NCBI GenBank assembly: GCA_938028835.1
Contig: CALIMJ010000019.1
Location: 1 to 64,000, forward strand
Source of the DNA: an uncultured bacterium
GTDB taxonomy: Bacteria; Sysuimicrobiota; Sysuimicrobiia; Sysuimicrobiales; Sysuimicrobiaceae
Length of the DNA: 64,000 nt
Reading direction: 5' to 3'
A program made the translations under genes and the position numbers. The notes beneath the pieces are model-generated. The model was not told where the DNA came from. It was given only the letters and a program-made list of their open reading frames with translations, and ran no database searches. Below are positions 1 to 8,099 of the stretch, piece by piece (positions within the stretch are counted from its first letter, which is position 1; each line of letters begins with the position of its first letter).

Positions 1-158
1 GGCTTGAGCGCCATGAGGAGAAGCGCCACGCGCACGCCGCACTCTTCGCGAAGCGTAAAGGGAGCCTTGGGGCCGCGGTGGAGGTCGGCCGGCCGGTAGC
101 CGCTCCGCTTCAGGGCATCGAGCACGTGGCTGCTGCGGGTCTCATAGATCAGTGGCAT
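1..158 (-). CDS. Unknown protein, N-terminal part only (runs off window)
   Basis: An open frame enters the window at its left edge on the minus strand and starts at an ATG (158-156). A strong ribosome binding site, AGGAGG, lies 6-7 nt upstream of that ATG, so the start is well supported. The visible 52 residues begin MPLIYETRSSHVLDALKRSG and continue with a basic, mixed alpha-helical-looking stretch ending in a hydrophobic run. I do not recognise the family. No membrane segment or signal peptide is visible in this part. It lies at the far side of degraded-looking DNA and a tRNA fragment, so it may belong to an integrated element; that is an inference from position only. Confidence 0.6.
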   Translation of the reverse strand, partial: MPLIYETRSSHVLDALKRSGYRPADLHRGPKAPFTLREECGVRVALLLMALK

Positions 159-854
159 GGCGAACCTCCTGGCTGTCGCGCGGTTGACGCGACCTGCCCG
201 TATCTACCCCGATCGTCCTGATCGCGAGGAGCTCCTGGAGAGCCCAGCCCGGTGGTCGAGCGACCCGCGGTGTGGCCTGGGAGGATACCCCCACGACCGC
301 CTGCAGTCTGAGGTCTTCCGGCTTCATCGGCTTCCCCCCTGACCGAGCCCCGCCGCTGACTGACCCCGGCACGTAATTTTAGAGGTACGGCGCAAGCGTG
401 CCAGAGGAGGCATGATATCTTGCGTCGATGACGAGAATCTCTAGCGCTGCAAGCGGCCACGCTCCTCGGACAGGATTTCCCGGGGGGGGACCGGACGGAG
501 CGTCGCTAGTGGCCTGGTCTGCGAGCTGCAGCCAGCGACACAGCCGCGCCTCGGGATTCCGTTGCTCGTCCTGCTCTGCTGGCGGTGGCCGGCCAGGAAC
601 TGTCGGACGACCTGGAGACCCTGGAGGAGGCCGCGGGGGTCTGGCGGGTTCTGGACGGTCGGGTGTGGGCTCCTTCTGGGGTGGGGCCGTTGGGGCCCGG
701 GCAGTCCTGGCCAGATGCTTCGGAGTCTAAGTGTGCGGTGTGCGCCTTTGGGGTCAAAAACGTACGTATGGTGGAGCACACAAGCATACGCCAGAATGGC
801 TGAAAGGCGCGTCATGACTGGATCAGACGGAAGGGACTCCCTGGGCAGGTGACT
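159..854. other. About 700 bp without a convincing gene; possible degraded coding DNA
   Basis: No frame here combines a good start, a ribosome binding site and protein-like composition. One plus-strand stretch (about 513-803) reads as an acidic, gene-like peptide around the residues GQELSDDLETLEEAAGVWRV. It has no plausible start: an in-frame stop at 507-509 precedes it. It looks like a decayed fragment. The rest is low-information GC-rich sequence. Together with the tRNA fragment at the right edge, this fits the end of an old integrated element. Confidence 0.35.
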
Positions 855-898
855 CTTACAGGACTGGGTCGCAGGTTCGAACCCTGCTCCGCCCACCA
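855..898 (+). other. 3' half of a tRNA gene (Val TAC-like), candidate attachment half-site
   Basis: The 44 nt read as an anticodon loop CTTACAG, the 3' anticodon strand GACTG, a short variable loop GGTC, a perfect T arm (GCAGG-TTCGAAC-CCTGC), the 3' acceptor strand TCCGCCC, discriminator A and CCA. The upstream DNA does not complete the cloverleaf. The 31 nt before the loop contain neither GGGCGGA nor CAGTC, and no GGGCGGA occurs in the preceding 500 nt. Tyrosine integrases often recombine at the anticodon loop and leave exactly this kind of 3' half duplicated. The tRNA-Val assignment rests on the loop alone and is tentative. Confidence 0.6.
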
Positions 899-959
899 CA
901 TCCGTCCCCACGGACGGGCGGCGGAGCCCCGACCGGTCGGGGCCCCGGGAGGGTGTTGC

Positions 960-1415
960 GTGCGGATCACGTTGCCGGTGGAGGTGCGGTACGCGGAGAC
1001 CGACCAGATGGGCGTGGTCCACTACGCGGTGTACGTGGTGTGGATGGAGGCCGCTCGGGTGGAGTTCCTCAAGCGCCTAGGGATCCCCTACCACGAGCTG
1101 GAGCGCTCAGGGGTTCGGCTCCCGGTGGTGGAGCTGGGGGTCATCTACCGCGCCCCGGCCACCTTCGGCCAGGTGGTGGCGGTGAGCTGCCAGGTGAGCG
1201 AGGTGGCCAGCCGGGCCGCCTCCTTCCGGTATGCGGTGGAGCTGGACGGGCGCCTGCTGGCGGACGGGTACACCCGCCACGTGTGCTGCGACCTGGACGG
1301 ACGGGTGATCCCGCTACCGGACAGCTTGCGCAGGCTGCTGGAGGGGGCCCGGGGGCCGCGGTCGGGCGGTCAGCGGGAACGCCCGGCGCCGCGCGCGCCG
1401 GGGACGGTAGAATAG
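960..1415 (+). CDS. Acyl-CoA thioesterase, 4HBT/YbgC-like hotdog fold
   Basis: This 151-residue protein matches the single-hotdog 4-hydroxybenzoyl-CoA thioesterase/YbgC family, which hydrolyses acyl-CoA thioesters in the cytoplasm. The N-terminal VRYAETDQMGVVHYAVYVVW carries the family's conserved Asp (AETDxxG, about residue 13) and the following HY(A/N)xY strand-helix. The GTG at 960 is chosen because GGGAGGG sits 6 nt upstream and the homology begins directly after it; the open frame upstream runs through the tRNA fragment. About 25 Pro/Arg/Gly-rich residues extend beyond the usual domain end. The substrate cannot be told from sequence. It stands alone, with no operon partner except possibly the 57-aa ORF downstream. 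Confidence 0.88.
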   Translation: MRITLPVEVRYAETDQMGVVHYAVYVVWMEAARVEFLKRLGIPYHELERSGVRLPVVELGVIYRAPATFGQVVAVSCQVSEVASRAASFRYAVELDGRLLADGYTRHVCCDLDGRVIPLPDSLRRLLEGARGPRSGGQRERPAPRAPGTVE

Positions 1416-1469
1416 GGGTCGCAGGGCCTCGAACGCCAAAAACCGCGGGCGACGAGGAGGTGGTGATCG

Positions 1470-1643
1470 ATGGCCGTACGGACAGCCGTTCGAGACGCTG
1501 CGCTGAACTGCTACCGTGAGCTGGTACGGATCCAGAAAGAGCTGCAGGGTCTGGGCGAGTACCCCAGCACCAAGGACGTGGTCAAGCAGGTACAGGCTCT
1601 GGTGGAGGCGCTGCAGCGGTTCATGCGGGAAGCGGGGGACTAA
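1470..1643 (+). CDS. Small helical protein of unknown function (57 aa)
   Basis: A short frame begins at ATG 1470 behind a strong ribosome binding site, GAGGAGG, about 9 nt upstream. The protein is predicted to be almost wholly helical, with two amphipathic segments (about residues 8-28 and 34-54) separated by the turn GEYPSTKD. There is no transmembrane segment, Cys cluster or known motif. The regular heptad-like pattern of Leu/Val/Ala and the good start make it a believable gene rather than a chance ORF, but I cannot name a family. It lies 54 nt after the thioesterase and converges with the secreted oxidoreductase. Confidence 0.55.
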   Translation: MAVRTAVRDAALNCYRELVRIQKELQGLGEYPSTKDVVKQVQALVEALQRFMREAGD

Positions 1644-1692
1644 GGTCTGAAGGAAGCGCGCTGGCACCTGGGCCCCGGCGGCGCGGGGCGCG

Positions 1693-3555
1693 TTACCGCC
1701 CGCGGCCGTCGGGGCCTTTCGGGCAGATGGTCACGGACCAGAGCTCACGGCAGCCCGAACCCACCACGTCCGGCCTCGGCTCGCGGACTTCCAGAGCCCC
1801 GCGGAAGGCGGCCCAGAGCAGGGTGGCGGCCTGCCCGCGGGTCAGCGCGCGGCTTCCCAGGGGCTGTGAGACCGTAAATCCCAGGGCTCGGAGCAGCGCA
1901 GCCGCGGAGGACGCCGGCAGCGGGTAGCCCAGGGTCGGAAAGGAAGCTAGCCGCACCGCCTGGATGGTGTCCAGGGCCGACTCCGGACCCCTGGCCCTGA
2001 AGAAATGCTCCAGGTTCTCCAACCACTCGCGCACCGAGATGGGGCGCCGCAGGTGCATCCCCCCGCGCAGCCAGTAGGATCCGTTGAATAGACCCCGGCG
2101 CAGCAACTCCACGGCGTCGGGGTACCCGGGATCCAGCGCGTCATCCACGGTCGCGCGCCTGGGAGCGTCCAGCCGTATCCCGGACAGCCGCAGCGCGCTG
2201 CGGAGCTGCTGGAGGGCGGCCGGGTTGTCCGCGAACACCGACGGCGGCCGTCCCAGGGAGTGGGCCACTGCGACAGCAATCCCTGCCGCTTCTCCCAACG
2301 CCATCTGCAGGGGCACCACCCGGGCGGAGAAGGCCGCCACCGAGTCGAAGGACGCAGCCTGGGAGACCACCAGGAGGTTGTCGATCCGCTCAGGCAAAAG
2401 CGAGCGGAGCGGCACCCCGTACGGAGCGGGGACGCCGGGCAGGTACGGAGGCTCGCCCGCGTAGTAGGCCTGCCCGTCCATGGGGTAGCCGCCCACCGCC
2501 ACTCCGTCGGGGAAGTCGCGGCCGTACAGCACGTCGTCCGCCCGGAGCCGGTACCGGCCCACCATGTGGCGGCTCTCCCGCACGTACAGCGCAGGGGCGG
2601 TGGCGACCAGCTCGGCCGTGCCGAACAGGTGGGGGGCCGCGAGCCGCAGGTACCTGACCGCCCTCAGGGCTTCTGCCTGGGCCTGGCGGTAGGCCAGCGC
2701 CGTAGCGTCCGGGTCGGTGGCTTCCACCCCGAAGACCTGTAGGCCCTTGACCAGGACGCTCCCGTCCCCCTGCAGGGCCAGCTCCAGTCCCCTCAGGGTG
2801 AATCGCGAGGGGTCGCTCGGCACGTAGCGGGCCAGCAGGCCGTTGAACCCCCACACCAGGTACGGCCGTCGGCCGCTCCCGTTCGGACACGGCCGGCTGG
2901 GGCAAGCGGCCTCGGAAATCTGCGTCCAGGACAGGCCGCGCAGGCGCAGCACCAGACCGGCGGCCATGGACCGACGGTCCAGCCCCGTGTCCTCGCGACC
3001 CACGGTGAAGCGCACCCCCGCGGCCGCGGCCAGCTGAGCCACGTCTGTGGCGTCCACGATGGCCTCCGCGGAGATCCTCACGCGGCCCTCCGGGGCTGCC
3101 ACGGTCACCCCGGTCAACCGGTTGTGGGTGAGCTCGACCTCCTCCAACCGCCAGCCCAGCTTGACCTGTACACCGGAAGCGGAGAGCAACTCCCGGAGGA
3201 CCCGCTCCGCACGGCGGACGTCCACTCCGTCGAAGGAGCCCAACCGGTGCACGAACTCCTGTACGAGGCCCCCGTACAGCAGAGCGCCAGAGGAGTCCCA
3301 GGATAGGTCTAGGGTGTTCAGCCAGCTCTGGGAGAACGCTCCGCCCACGAACGGCGTGGGGTCGGCGAGTACCACCCGCAGGCCCCGGAAGGCTGCGGCG
3401 GCTGCTGCGGTGACCCCCTGAGGGGTCGCACCGTAGACGAACAGGTCCGCGGACACCTGCCGGGGCTGCGGGGACTGGGCACCGGCGGGCGGAGCCGCCG
3501 CCAGGACCAGCGCCACCATCCAGGACCACAAGCGCCACGACCTCTTCCGCTCCAC
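1693..3555 (-). CDS. Secreted FAD-dependent oxidoreductase with C-terminal SLH-like repeats
   Basis: This protein of about 620 residues starts with a Sec signal peptide: basic ERKRSWR, a hydrophobic core and a cleavage-like AGAQS. A PF12831-type FAD-binding segment follows (DLFVYGATPQGVTAAAAAAF, then an acidic end to the second strand and VGGAFSQSW). The C-terminal third contains two S-layer-homology-like stretches, one around YPDAVELLRRGLF and another around ALTRGQAATLLWAAF. These suggest anchoring to the cell surface. I choose the GTG at 3555 because AGGAGG lies 4 nt upstream; an in-frame GTG 24 nt earlier (3579) lacks this. The substrate is unknown; relatives are often annotated as sugar or lyase-associated oxidoreductases. 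No neighbouring gene indicates its role. Confidence 0.8.
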   Translation of the reverse strand: MERKRSWRLWSWMVALVLAAAPPAGAQSPQPRQVSADLFVYGATPQGVTAAAAAAFRGLRVVLADPTPFVGGAFSQSWLNTLDLSWDSSGALLYGGLVQEFVHRLGSFDGVDVRRAERVLRELLSASGVQVKLGWRLEEVELTHNRLTGVTVAAPEGRVRISAEAIVDATDVAQLAAAAGVRFTVGREDTGLDRRSMAAGLVLRLRGLSWTQISEAACPSRPCPNGSGRRPYLVWGFNGLLARYVPSDPSRFTLRGLELALQGDGSVLVKGLQVFGVEATDPDATALAYRQAQAEALRAVRYLRLAAPHLFGTAELVATAPALYVRESRHMVGRYRLRADDVLYGRDFPDGVAVGGYPMDGQAYYAGEPPYLPGVPAPYGVPLRSLLPERIDNLLVVSQAASFDSVAAFSARVVPLQMALGEAAGIAVAVAHSLGRPPSVFADNPAALQQLRSALRLSGIRLDAPRRATVDDALDPGYPDAVELLRRGLFNGSYWLRGGMHLRRPISVREWLENLEHFFRARGPESALDTIQAVRLASFPTLGYPLPASSAAALLRALGFTVSQPLGSRALTRGQAATLLWAAFRGALEVREPRPDVVGSGCRELWSVTICPKGPDGRGR

Positions 3556-3601
3556 GGGACCTCCTGGTGCGTCGCCCACCAGATACGCAACCGCGGTGCC
3601 G

Positions 3602-3697
3602 GGTTCCTGCTGGTCCTTGACCCGGTGTCGGTGCTCTGGAGCTTCTCGAGGTTCTCATTCCTGATCTGGTTCCTGCTGGTCCTTGACCCGGTGTCGG
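3602..3697. repeat. Pair of identical 30-bp direct repeats, 36 bp apart
   Basis: The sequence beginning GGTTCCTGCTGGTCCTTGAC occurs at 3602-3631 and again, identical over 30 bp, at 3668-3697. Both copies lie between the oxidoreductase start and the ileS leader. Each copy includes a TTGACC -35-like hexamer, but only the right-hand copy is followed by a usable -10. The arrangement looks like a local duplication of promoter DNA. Confidence 0.75.
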
Positions 3698-3713
3698 CCC
3701 AGCAAGCTACAAT
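3683..3713 (+). promoter_or_regulatory. Promoter for the ileS T-box leader
   Basis: TTGACC (3683-3688) and TACAAT (3708-3713) are separated by 19 bp. Hexamer matches to the sigma-70-type consensus are good, while the spacer is 1-2 bp longer than ideal. The expected start of transcription falls just before the T-box leader. Confidence 0.55.
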
Positions 3714-3716
3714 CGC

Positions 3717-3995
3717 CACACGAGGCGACGAAGGGGACCCGTAGCGCCGTAGGCAGGCCGCAAAGCGAGCCGCGGTGGTGGGAGGCGGCGGGCCGCGCGG
3801 CGTGAACATCGCCCCGGAGCTTCCCGGCGAAACGCCAGCGGGAGTAGCCGAGGACGGAGCCTCCACCGTGATCCGGAGGGCGGAATCGGAGGTGGCTAAC
3901 GCCTCCCGTTCCGGCAGAGGGCAGGCGAGCTTGCCTGAAGCGGGGTGGTACCGCGGGCCGAGGCCCGTCCCGGTGGGACGGGCCTCGGGCTTTTT
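3717..3995 (+). promoter_or_regulatory. T-box riboswitch controlling ileS
   Basis: The leader has the ordered T-box elements. These are a GA-rich 5' segment (GACGAAGGGGA), the apical AG-rich/GGTGG portion of stem I, and a specifier context GAACATCGCC with the Ile codon ATC at 3808-3810. A GAGTAG element follows, then the T-box antiterminator core GGGTGGTACCGCG at 3943-3955. A competing terminator with a 14-bp perfect stem comes next. Uncharged tRNA-Ile is expected to stabilise the antiterminator and allow read-through into ileS. Stem I boundaries are approximate. Confidence 0.93.
3958..3995 (+). terminator. T-box intrinsic terminator
   Basis: A 14-bp perfect stem (3958-3971 with 3975-3988, loop GGT) is followed by GC and five T residues. 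It overlaps the antiterminator sequence directly upstream, as expected for a transcription-attenuating T-box. Confidence 0.9.
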
Positions 3996-4007
3996 CAGGA
4001 GGAGGGC

Positions 4008-7000
4008 ATGGGATTATCGCCGGCTTCGCCCCGAGTGAACTTCCCGGAGCTGGAGGAGCGGATCCTGCGCTTCTGGGCCGAACAGGACGTGTTCCGCAAG
4101 ACCCTGGAGGCGCGGCAGGGCTGCCCCCAGTTCACCTTCTACGAGGGGCCGCCCACCGCCAACGGGCTGCCGGGCGTGCACCACGTCCTGGCCCGAGCCT
4201 ACAAGGATGCCATCCCGCGCTACCGCACCATGCGGGGCTACTTCGTCCCCCGCAAGGCGGGCTGGGACACCCACGGCCTGCCCGTGGAGATCGAGGTGGA
4301 AAAGGAGCTCGGGATCAACAGCAAGCGGGAGATCGAGGCCTACGGAGTTGCCGAGTTCAACCGCCGTTGCAAGGAGTCCGTGTTCCGCTACGAGCGGGAG
4401 TGGGTGCGTCTCAGCGAGCGGATCGGCTTCTGGCTGGACTACGAGCACCCCTACGTGACGTTCTCCAACGAGTACATCGAGTCCGTGTGGTGGATCCTCC
4501 GGCAGCTCTGGGACCGCGGGCTCCTCTACCAGGGTTACAAGGTGGTGCCCTACTGCCCCCGTTGCGGGACGCCGCTCAGCAGCCACGAGGTGGCTTTGGG
4601 CTACCGGGAGACGGAGGACCCCTCGGTGACCGTGCGGCTGCGGCTGAGGGATCAGCCCGGGACCTCTCTGCTGGTGTGGACCACTACACCCTGGACCCTG
4701 CCCGCCAACGTGGCGTGCGCGGTGCACCCACAGGTCGCCTACGTGAAGGCCCGCCAGGGAGACGAGGTGCTGGTGGTGGCGAAAGACCTGGCGGACGCGG
4801 TCCTGCAAGGCCCCTACGAGGTCCTGGAGGAGGTCCGCGGGGAGTCCCTGGTGGGCTTGAGGTACGAGCCCCTCTTCCGGTTCTACCCGGAGGGCGACCG
4901 GCTGTGGAGGGTGTGGGCCGCGGAGTTCGTCACCACCGAGGAGGGGACCGGGGTGGTGCACATGGCGCCCGCCTATGGGGAGGAGGACATGGAGCTGGCG
5001 CGCCGGCACGGCCTTCCGGTGTTCCACCCGGTAGGCCCCGACGGCCGGTACACGGAGGAGGTTCCGCCGTGGGCGGGGCGGTTCGTGAAGGAGGCGGACC
5101 CCGAGATCGTGGCGGACCTGCGCCAGCGGGGGCTGCTGTACCGCGCGGGCACCTACCGCCACACCTACCCCTTCTGCTGGCGGTGCGACAGCCCCCTCCT
5201 GTACTACGCCCGCGCCAGCTGGCACGTGGCGGTCACCCGGTGCAAGGACCAGCTGCTGCGGGCCAACGAGCAGATCCGCTGGGTCCCCGAACACATCCAG
5301 CGCGGCCGGTTCGGGAACTGGCTGGAGAACGTGGTGGACTGGGCCCTGTCCCGGGAGCGGTACTGGGGCACGCCCCTGCCCATCTGGGTGTGCGAGGTGT
5401 GCGGCCTCCAACACTGTGTGGGGAGCCTCGCGGAGCTCCGGGAGATGGCCGCGGAGCAGCTGCCGGAGCCCCTCGACCTGCACCGACCGTACGTGGACGA
5501 GATCCGGCTGCGCTGCCCCCGGTGCGGCGGCACCCTGCGCCGGGTGCCCGACCTCATCGACGTGTGGTTCGACTCCGGGGCCATGCCCGTGGCCCAGTGG
5601 CACTACCCCTTCGAGAACCAGGAGTGGTTCGAGCGCTCCTTCCCCGCGGACTACATCTGCGAGGGGATCGACCAGACCCGGGGGTGGTTCTACAGCCTCC
5701 ACGCCATCTCCGTGCTGCTGTTTGACCGACCGGCATACCGGAACTGCGTGTGCCTGGAGCTGGTGCTGGACGAGCACGGGGAGAAGATGAGCAAAAGCCG
5801 CGGGAACGTCCTGGACCCGTGGAGCCTCATCCAGCGGTTCGGCGCGGACGCCCTGCGGTGGTTCTTCTTCTCCGTCAGCCCCCCGGGGATGCCCAAACGG
5901 CTGGGCCCCGCCGCGGTGGAGGAGGTGGTCCGACGGTTCTTCCTCACCCTGTGGAACACCTACGTGTTCTTCACGACCTACGCCAGCCTGGACCGTTTCG
6001 ACCCCCTGGGGTGGCCCGCACCACCCGTGAAGGAGCGACCCGCCCTGGACCGCTGGCTGCTGTCGCGGCTGGCCGGGCTGGTGGCGGAGGCCACGGAGTC
6101 CATGGAGGCGTACAACCCCACCGACGCGGCGCGCGCGGTGGAGCGGTTCGTGGAGGACCTGTCCACCTGGTACGTGCGTCGGGGGCGGCGTCGGTACTGG
6201 AAGGCCAGGGACGTGCAGGACCAGCGCAGCGCGTACCACACCCTGTACGAGGCCCTGGTCACCACCGCCAAGCTCATGGCCCCCCTGGCCCCCTTCCTGT
6301 CGGAGGAGCTGTACCAGGGGCTCGTGCGGGCGGTGGACGACGGTGCGCCGGTGAGCGTGCACCTCACGGACTGGCCACAGGTCAGGGAGCAGGACCGGGA
6401 CGTGGAGCTGGAACGTGCCATGGAGGAGGCGCGGTGGGTGGTGAGCCTGGGCCGCGCCGCCCGGTCCCGGGTCCGCATCCGGGTCCGGCAGCCGCTGGCT
6501 TCCGCGGTGGTGGTGGCTCCCCAGTCCCTTTTGCACCGGTATCCAGAGCTGGTGGAGCACGTGTCGGAGGAGCTCAACTGCAAGCAGGTGGAACTGGTGG
6601 GGCAGGACAGCGCACGGGTGGAGTACGAGGTCAGGGCGCGGTTCGACGTGTTGGGGCCCCGGTACGGGCCCAAGGTCCAGGAGCTCGCCGCGGCTTTGGA
6701 GCGGCTGAGCCCCGAGGAGGTGCGGCGGGTGGCCTTGGAGGGGCGGGCGGTGGTGGAGGTGGAAGGGGAGCAGGTGGAGCTGGGTCCGGACGAGCTGGAC
6801 GTGCGCGTCCGGCAGCGGGAGGGCTTCGTGGCCGAGGCGGGGCGCGGGTTCGTGGTGGTGTTGGACACCCGCATCACCCCGGAGCTGCGGCGGGAAGGGC
6901 TGGTGCGGGAGCTGGTGCACCACGTGCAGCAGGCGCGGCGGGAGGCGAACCTACGGGTGGACCAGCGGATCGTCCTGTCGGTGGCCGGCCCGCCGGAGCT

Positions 7001-7148
7001 GGTAGAGGCGCTGGAGGAGCACCGCGAGGCGGTAGCGGAGGACGTGCTGGCGGACCGCGTGGAGCTGGCAGGCGAGGTGGAGGGATTTCGGAGGGAGGTG
7101 TCCATCCTCGGTCAGCCCGTGACGGTGGTGCTGCGGCCGCTGACCTGA
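4008..7148 (+). CDS. ileS: Isoleucyl-tRNA synthetase, type 2
   Basis: IleRS charges tRNA-Ile with isoleucine in the cytoplasm. The 1046-residue protein has the class I HIGH-equivalent motif in PPTANGLPGVHHVL, the editing domain in the middle, the KMSKS loop as GEKMSKSRGN and a long C-terminal anticodon-binding region. The wording around the HIGH motif and the HGLPVEIEVEKELGI segment is that of type 2 (eukaryote-like) IleRS. Cys pairs (YCPRCG, FCWRC, CEVCG, CPRCG) look like zinc sites. Translation starts at ATG 4008 with GGAGGAGGG upstream; the longer open frame reads through the terminator of the T-box. Expression is under the T-box described above. Confidence 0.97.
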   Translation: MGLSPASPRVNFPELEERILRFWAEQDVFRKTLEARQGCPQFTFYEGPPTANGLPGVHHVLARAYKDAIPRYRTMRGYFVPRKAGWDTHGLPVEIEVEKELGINSKREIEAYGVAEFNRRCKESVFRYEREWVRLSERIGFWLDYEHPYVTFSNEYIESVWWILRQLWDRGLLYQGYKVVPYCPRCGTPLSSHEVALGYRETEDPSVTVRLRLRDQPGTSLLVWTTTPWTLPANVACAVHPQVAYVKARQGDEVLVVAKDLADAVLQGPYEVLEEVRGESLVGLRYEPLFRFYPEGDRLWRVWAAEFVTTEEGTGVVHMAPAYGEEDMELARRHGLPVFHPVGPDGRYTEEVPPWAGRFVKEADPEIVADLRQRGLLYRAGTYRHTYPFCWRCDSPLLYYARASWHVAVTRCKDQLLRANEQIRWVPEHIQRGRFGNWLENVVDWALSRERYWGTPLPIWVCEVCGLQHCVGSLAELREMAAEQLPEPLDLHRPYVDEIRLRCPRCGGTLRRVPDLIDVWFDSGAMPVAQWHYPFENQEWFERSFPADYICEGIDQTRGWFYSLHAISVLLFDRPAYRNCVCLELVLDEHGEKMSKSRGNVLDPWSLIQRFGADALRWFFFSVSPPGMPKRLGPAAVEEVVRRFFLTLWNTYVFFTTYASLDRFDPLGWPAPPVKERPALDRWLLSRLAGLVAEATESMEAYNPTDAARAVERFVEDLSTWYVRRGRRRYWKARDVQDQRSAYHTLYEALVTTAKLMAPLAPFLSEELYQGLVRAVDDGAPVSVHLTDWPQVREQDRDVELERAMEEARWVVSLGRAARSRVRIRVRQPLASAVVVAPQSLLHRYPELVEHVSEELNCKQVELVGQDSARVEYEVRARFDVLGPRYGPKVQELAAALERLSPEEVRRVALEGRAVVEVEGEQVELGPDELDVRVRQREGFVAEAGRGFVVVLDTRITPELRREGLVRELVHHVQQARREANLRVDQRIVLSVAGPPELVEALEEHREAVAEDVLADRVELAGEVEGFRREVSILGQPVTVVLRPLT

Positions 7149-7253
7149 GCGGGCCTCTGGGGGCGGCTTGCAGGTTTGTGCTAAGATGAAGCGCCAGGGC
7201 CGGCGGTGCCCTCCGGCGGCCCGCAGACGCCCAGCAACGGTCGGGAGGGACGG

Positions 7254-7982
7254 ATGGCGCGCACGGTGGGGGTCCTCGGCGGCATGGGGCCGCGGGCGAC
7301 CGCAGACTTCTTCCAGAAGCTCATCGATCGCACCCCCGCAGCACGGGACCAGGATCACCTGAGGGTGATCGTGGACAGCAACCCGCAGATCCCGGACCGC
7401 TCGCGGTGCATCCTGGAGGGGGGAGAGGATCCCACCCCCGCCCTGGTGGCCACCGCCCGGAACCTGGAGCGGGCGGGCGCGGACTTCCTGGTTATCCCTT
7501 GCAACACCGCACACCACTTCCTGGACAGGATCCGCCGGGCGGTCCGCATCCCGGTGCTCGACATCACGGAGGTGGTGGCGCGGCGGGCCGAGCGGTTCTC
7601 TGCCGTGGGGCTGCTGGCGACCCGGGCCACCGTGGTGGCGGGGCTGTACCAGAAGGCCCTCGGGCGGCGCGGCTGCCGGGTCGTGTTGCCGTCTCCCGAG
7701 GCACAGGAGCTGGTGGATCGCGCCATCTTCGCGGTGAAGGCGGGCGACCTGGGGCCTCAGGTGCGGGGCTGGGTGAGGGAAGCGGCGCGGGAGCTGCTGG
7801 CTGAAGGGGCGCAGGCCCTGGTGCTGGGTTGCACGGAGATCCCGCTGGTGGTGGATCCGCAGGAGTGGTCGGTCCCGGTGCTGGACTCCACCGCGCTGCT
7901 GGCGGAAGCAGCTGTGGAGGAGGCCCTTCGGGAGGAGCGGACGGCGGGAATGGGGGTAGTGGCGGCAGCGTTCGGCGACTAG
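7254..7982 (+). CDS. Aspartate/glutamate racemase family protein
   Basis: This 242-residue protein belongs to the cofactor-independent Asp/Glu/hydantoin racemase family. Both catalytic Cys are present, in IPCNTAHH (Cys83) and LGCTEIPL (Cys193), and the N-terminal GVLGGMGPRAT loop is typical of aspartate-racemase (RacD/RacX/YgeA) members rather than MurI. It could supply D-Asp or another D-amino acid, possibly for peptidoglycan, but the substrate is not fixed by sequence. The ATG at 7254 follows GGGAGGG with 3-4 nt spacing. It sits about 105 nt downstream of ileS with no obvious terminator between. Confidence 0.88.
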   Translation: MARTVGVLGGMGPRATADFFQKLIDRTPAARDQDHLRVIVDSNPQIPDRSRCILEGGEDPTPALVATARNLERAGADFLVIPCNTAHHFLDRIRRAVRIPVLDITEVVARRAERFSAVGLLATRATVVAGLYQKALGRRGCRVVLPSPEAQELVDRAIFAVKAGDLGPQVRGWVREAARELLAEGAQALVLGCTEIPLVVDPQEWSVPVLDSTALLAEAAVEEALREERTAGMGVVAAAFGD

Positions 7983-8099
7983 GACGGCGAGCAGGGGCCG
8001 AACACGGGAGCAGGGCTCCAGGGGCCCGCCCCGTGAAGGTCAGTACCGGGACGTACGCGGCGAACCGTGGGGCCTGCGAGTTCCGAGCTGGGGGCGAGG

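Noticed and set aside
585-803. Acidic peptide frame beginning at GTG 585
   Set aside because: No ribosome site; homology-like composition starts before the GTG and an in-frame stop precedes it, so at best it is a decayed remnant.
824-898. A complete tRNA ending at 898
   Set aside because: The 5' acceptor strand and 5' anticodon strand do not pair with the 3' half, and no GGGCGGA lies upstream, so only a 3' fragment is called.
3602-3697. Two 30-bp repeats separated by 36 bp looked like a minimal CRISPR array
   Set aside because: Only two copies, no third repeat, no strong internal palindrome or GAAA(C/G) end, no cas gene nearby, and the repeat contains a promoter -35.
4014-6923. Antisense open frame of about 970 codons opposite ileS
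   Set aside because: It mirrors ileS codon bias in GC-rich DNA, has His/Pro/Gly-rich composition, no ribosome site and no recognisable domain.
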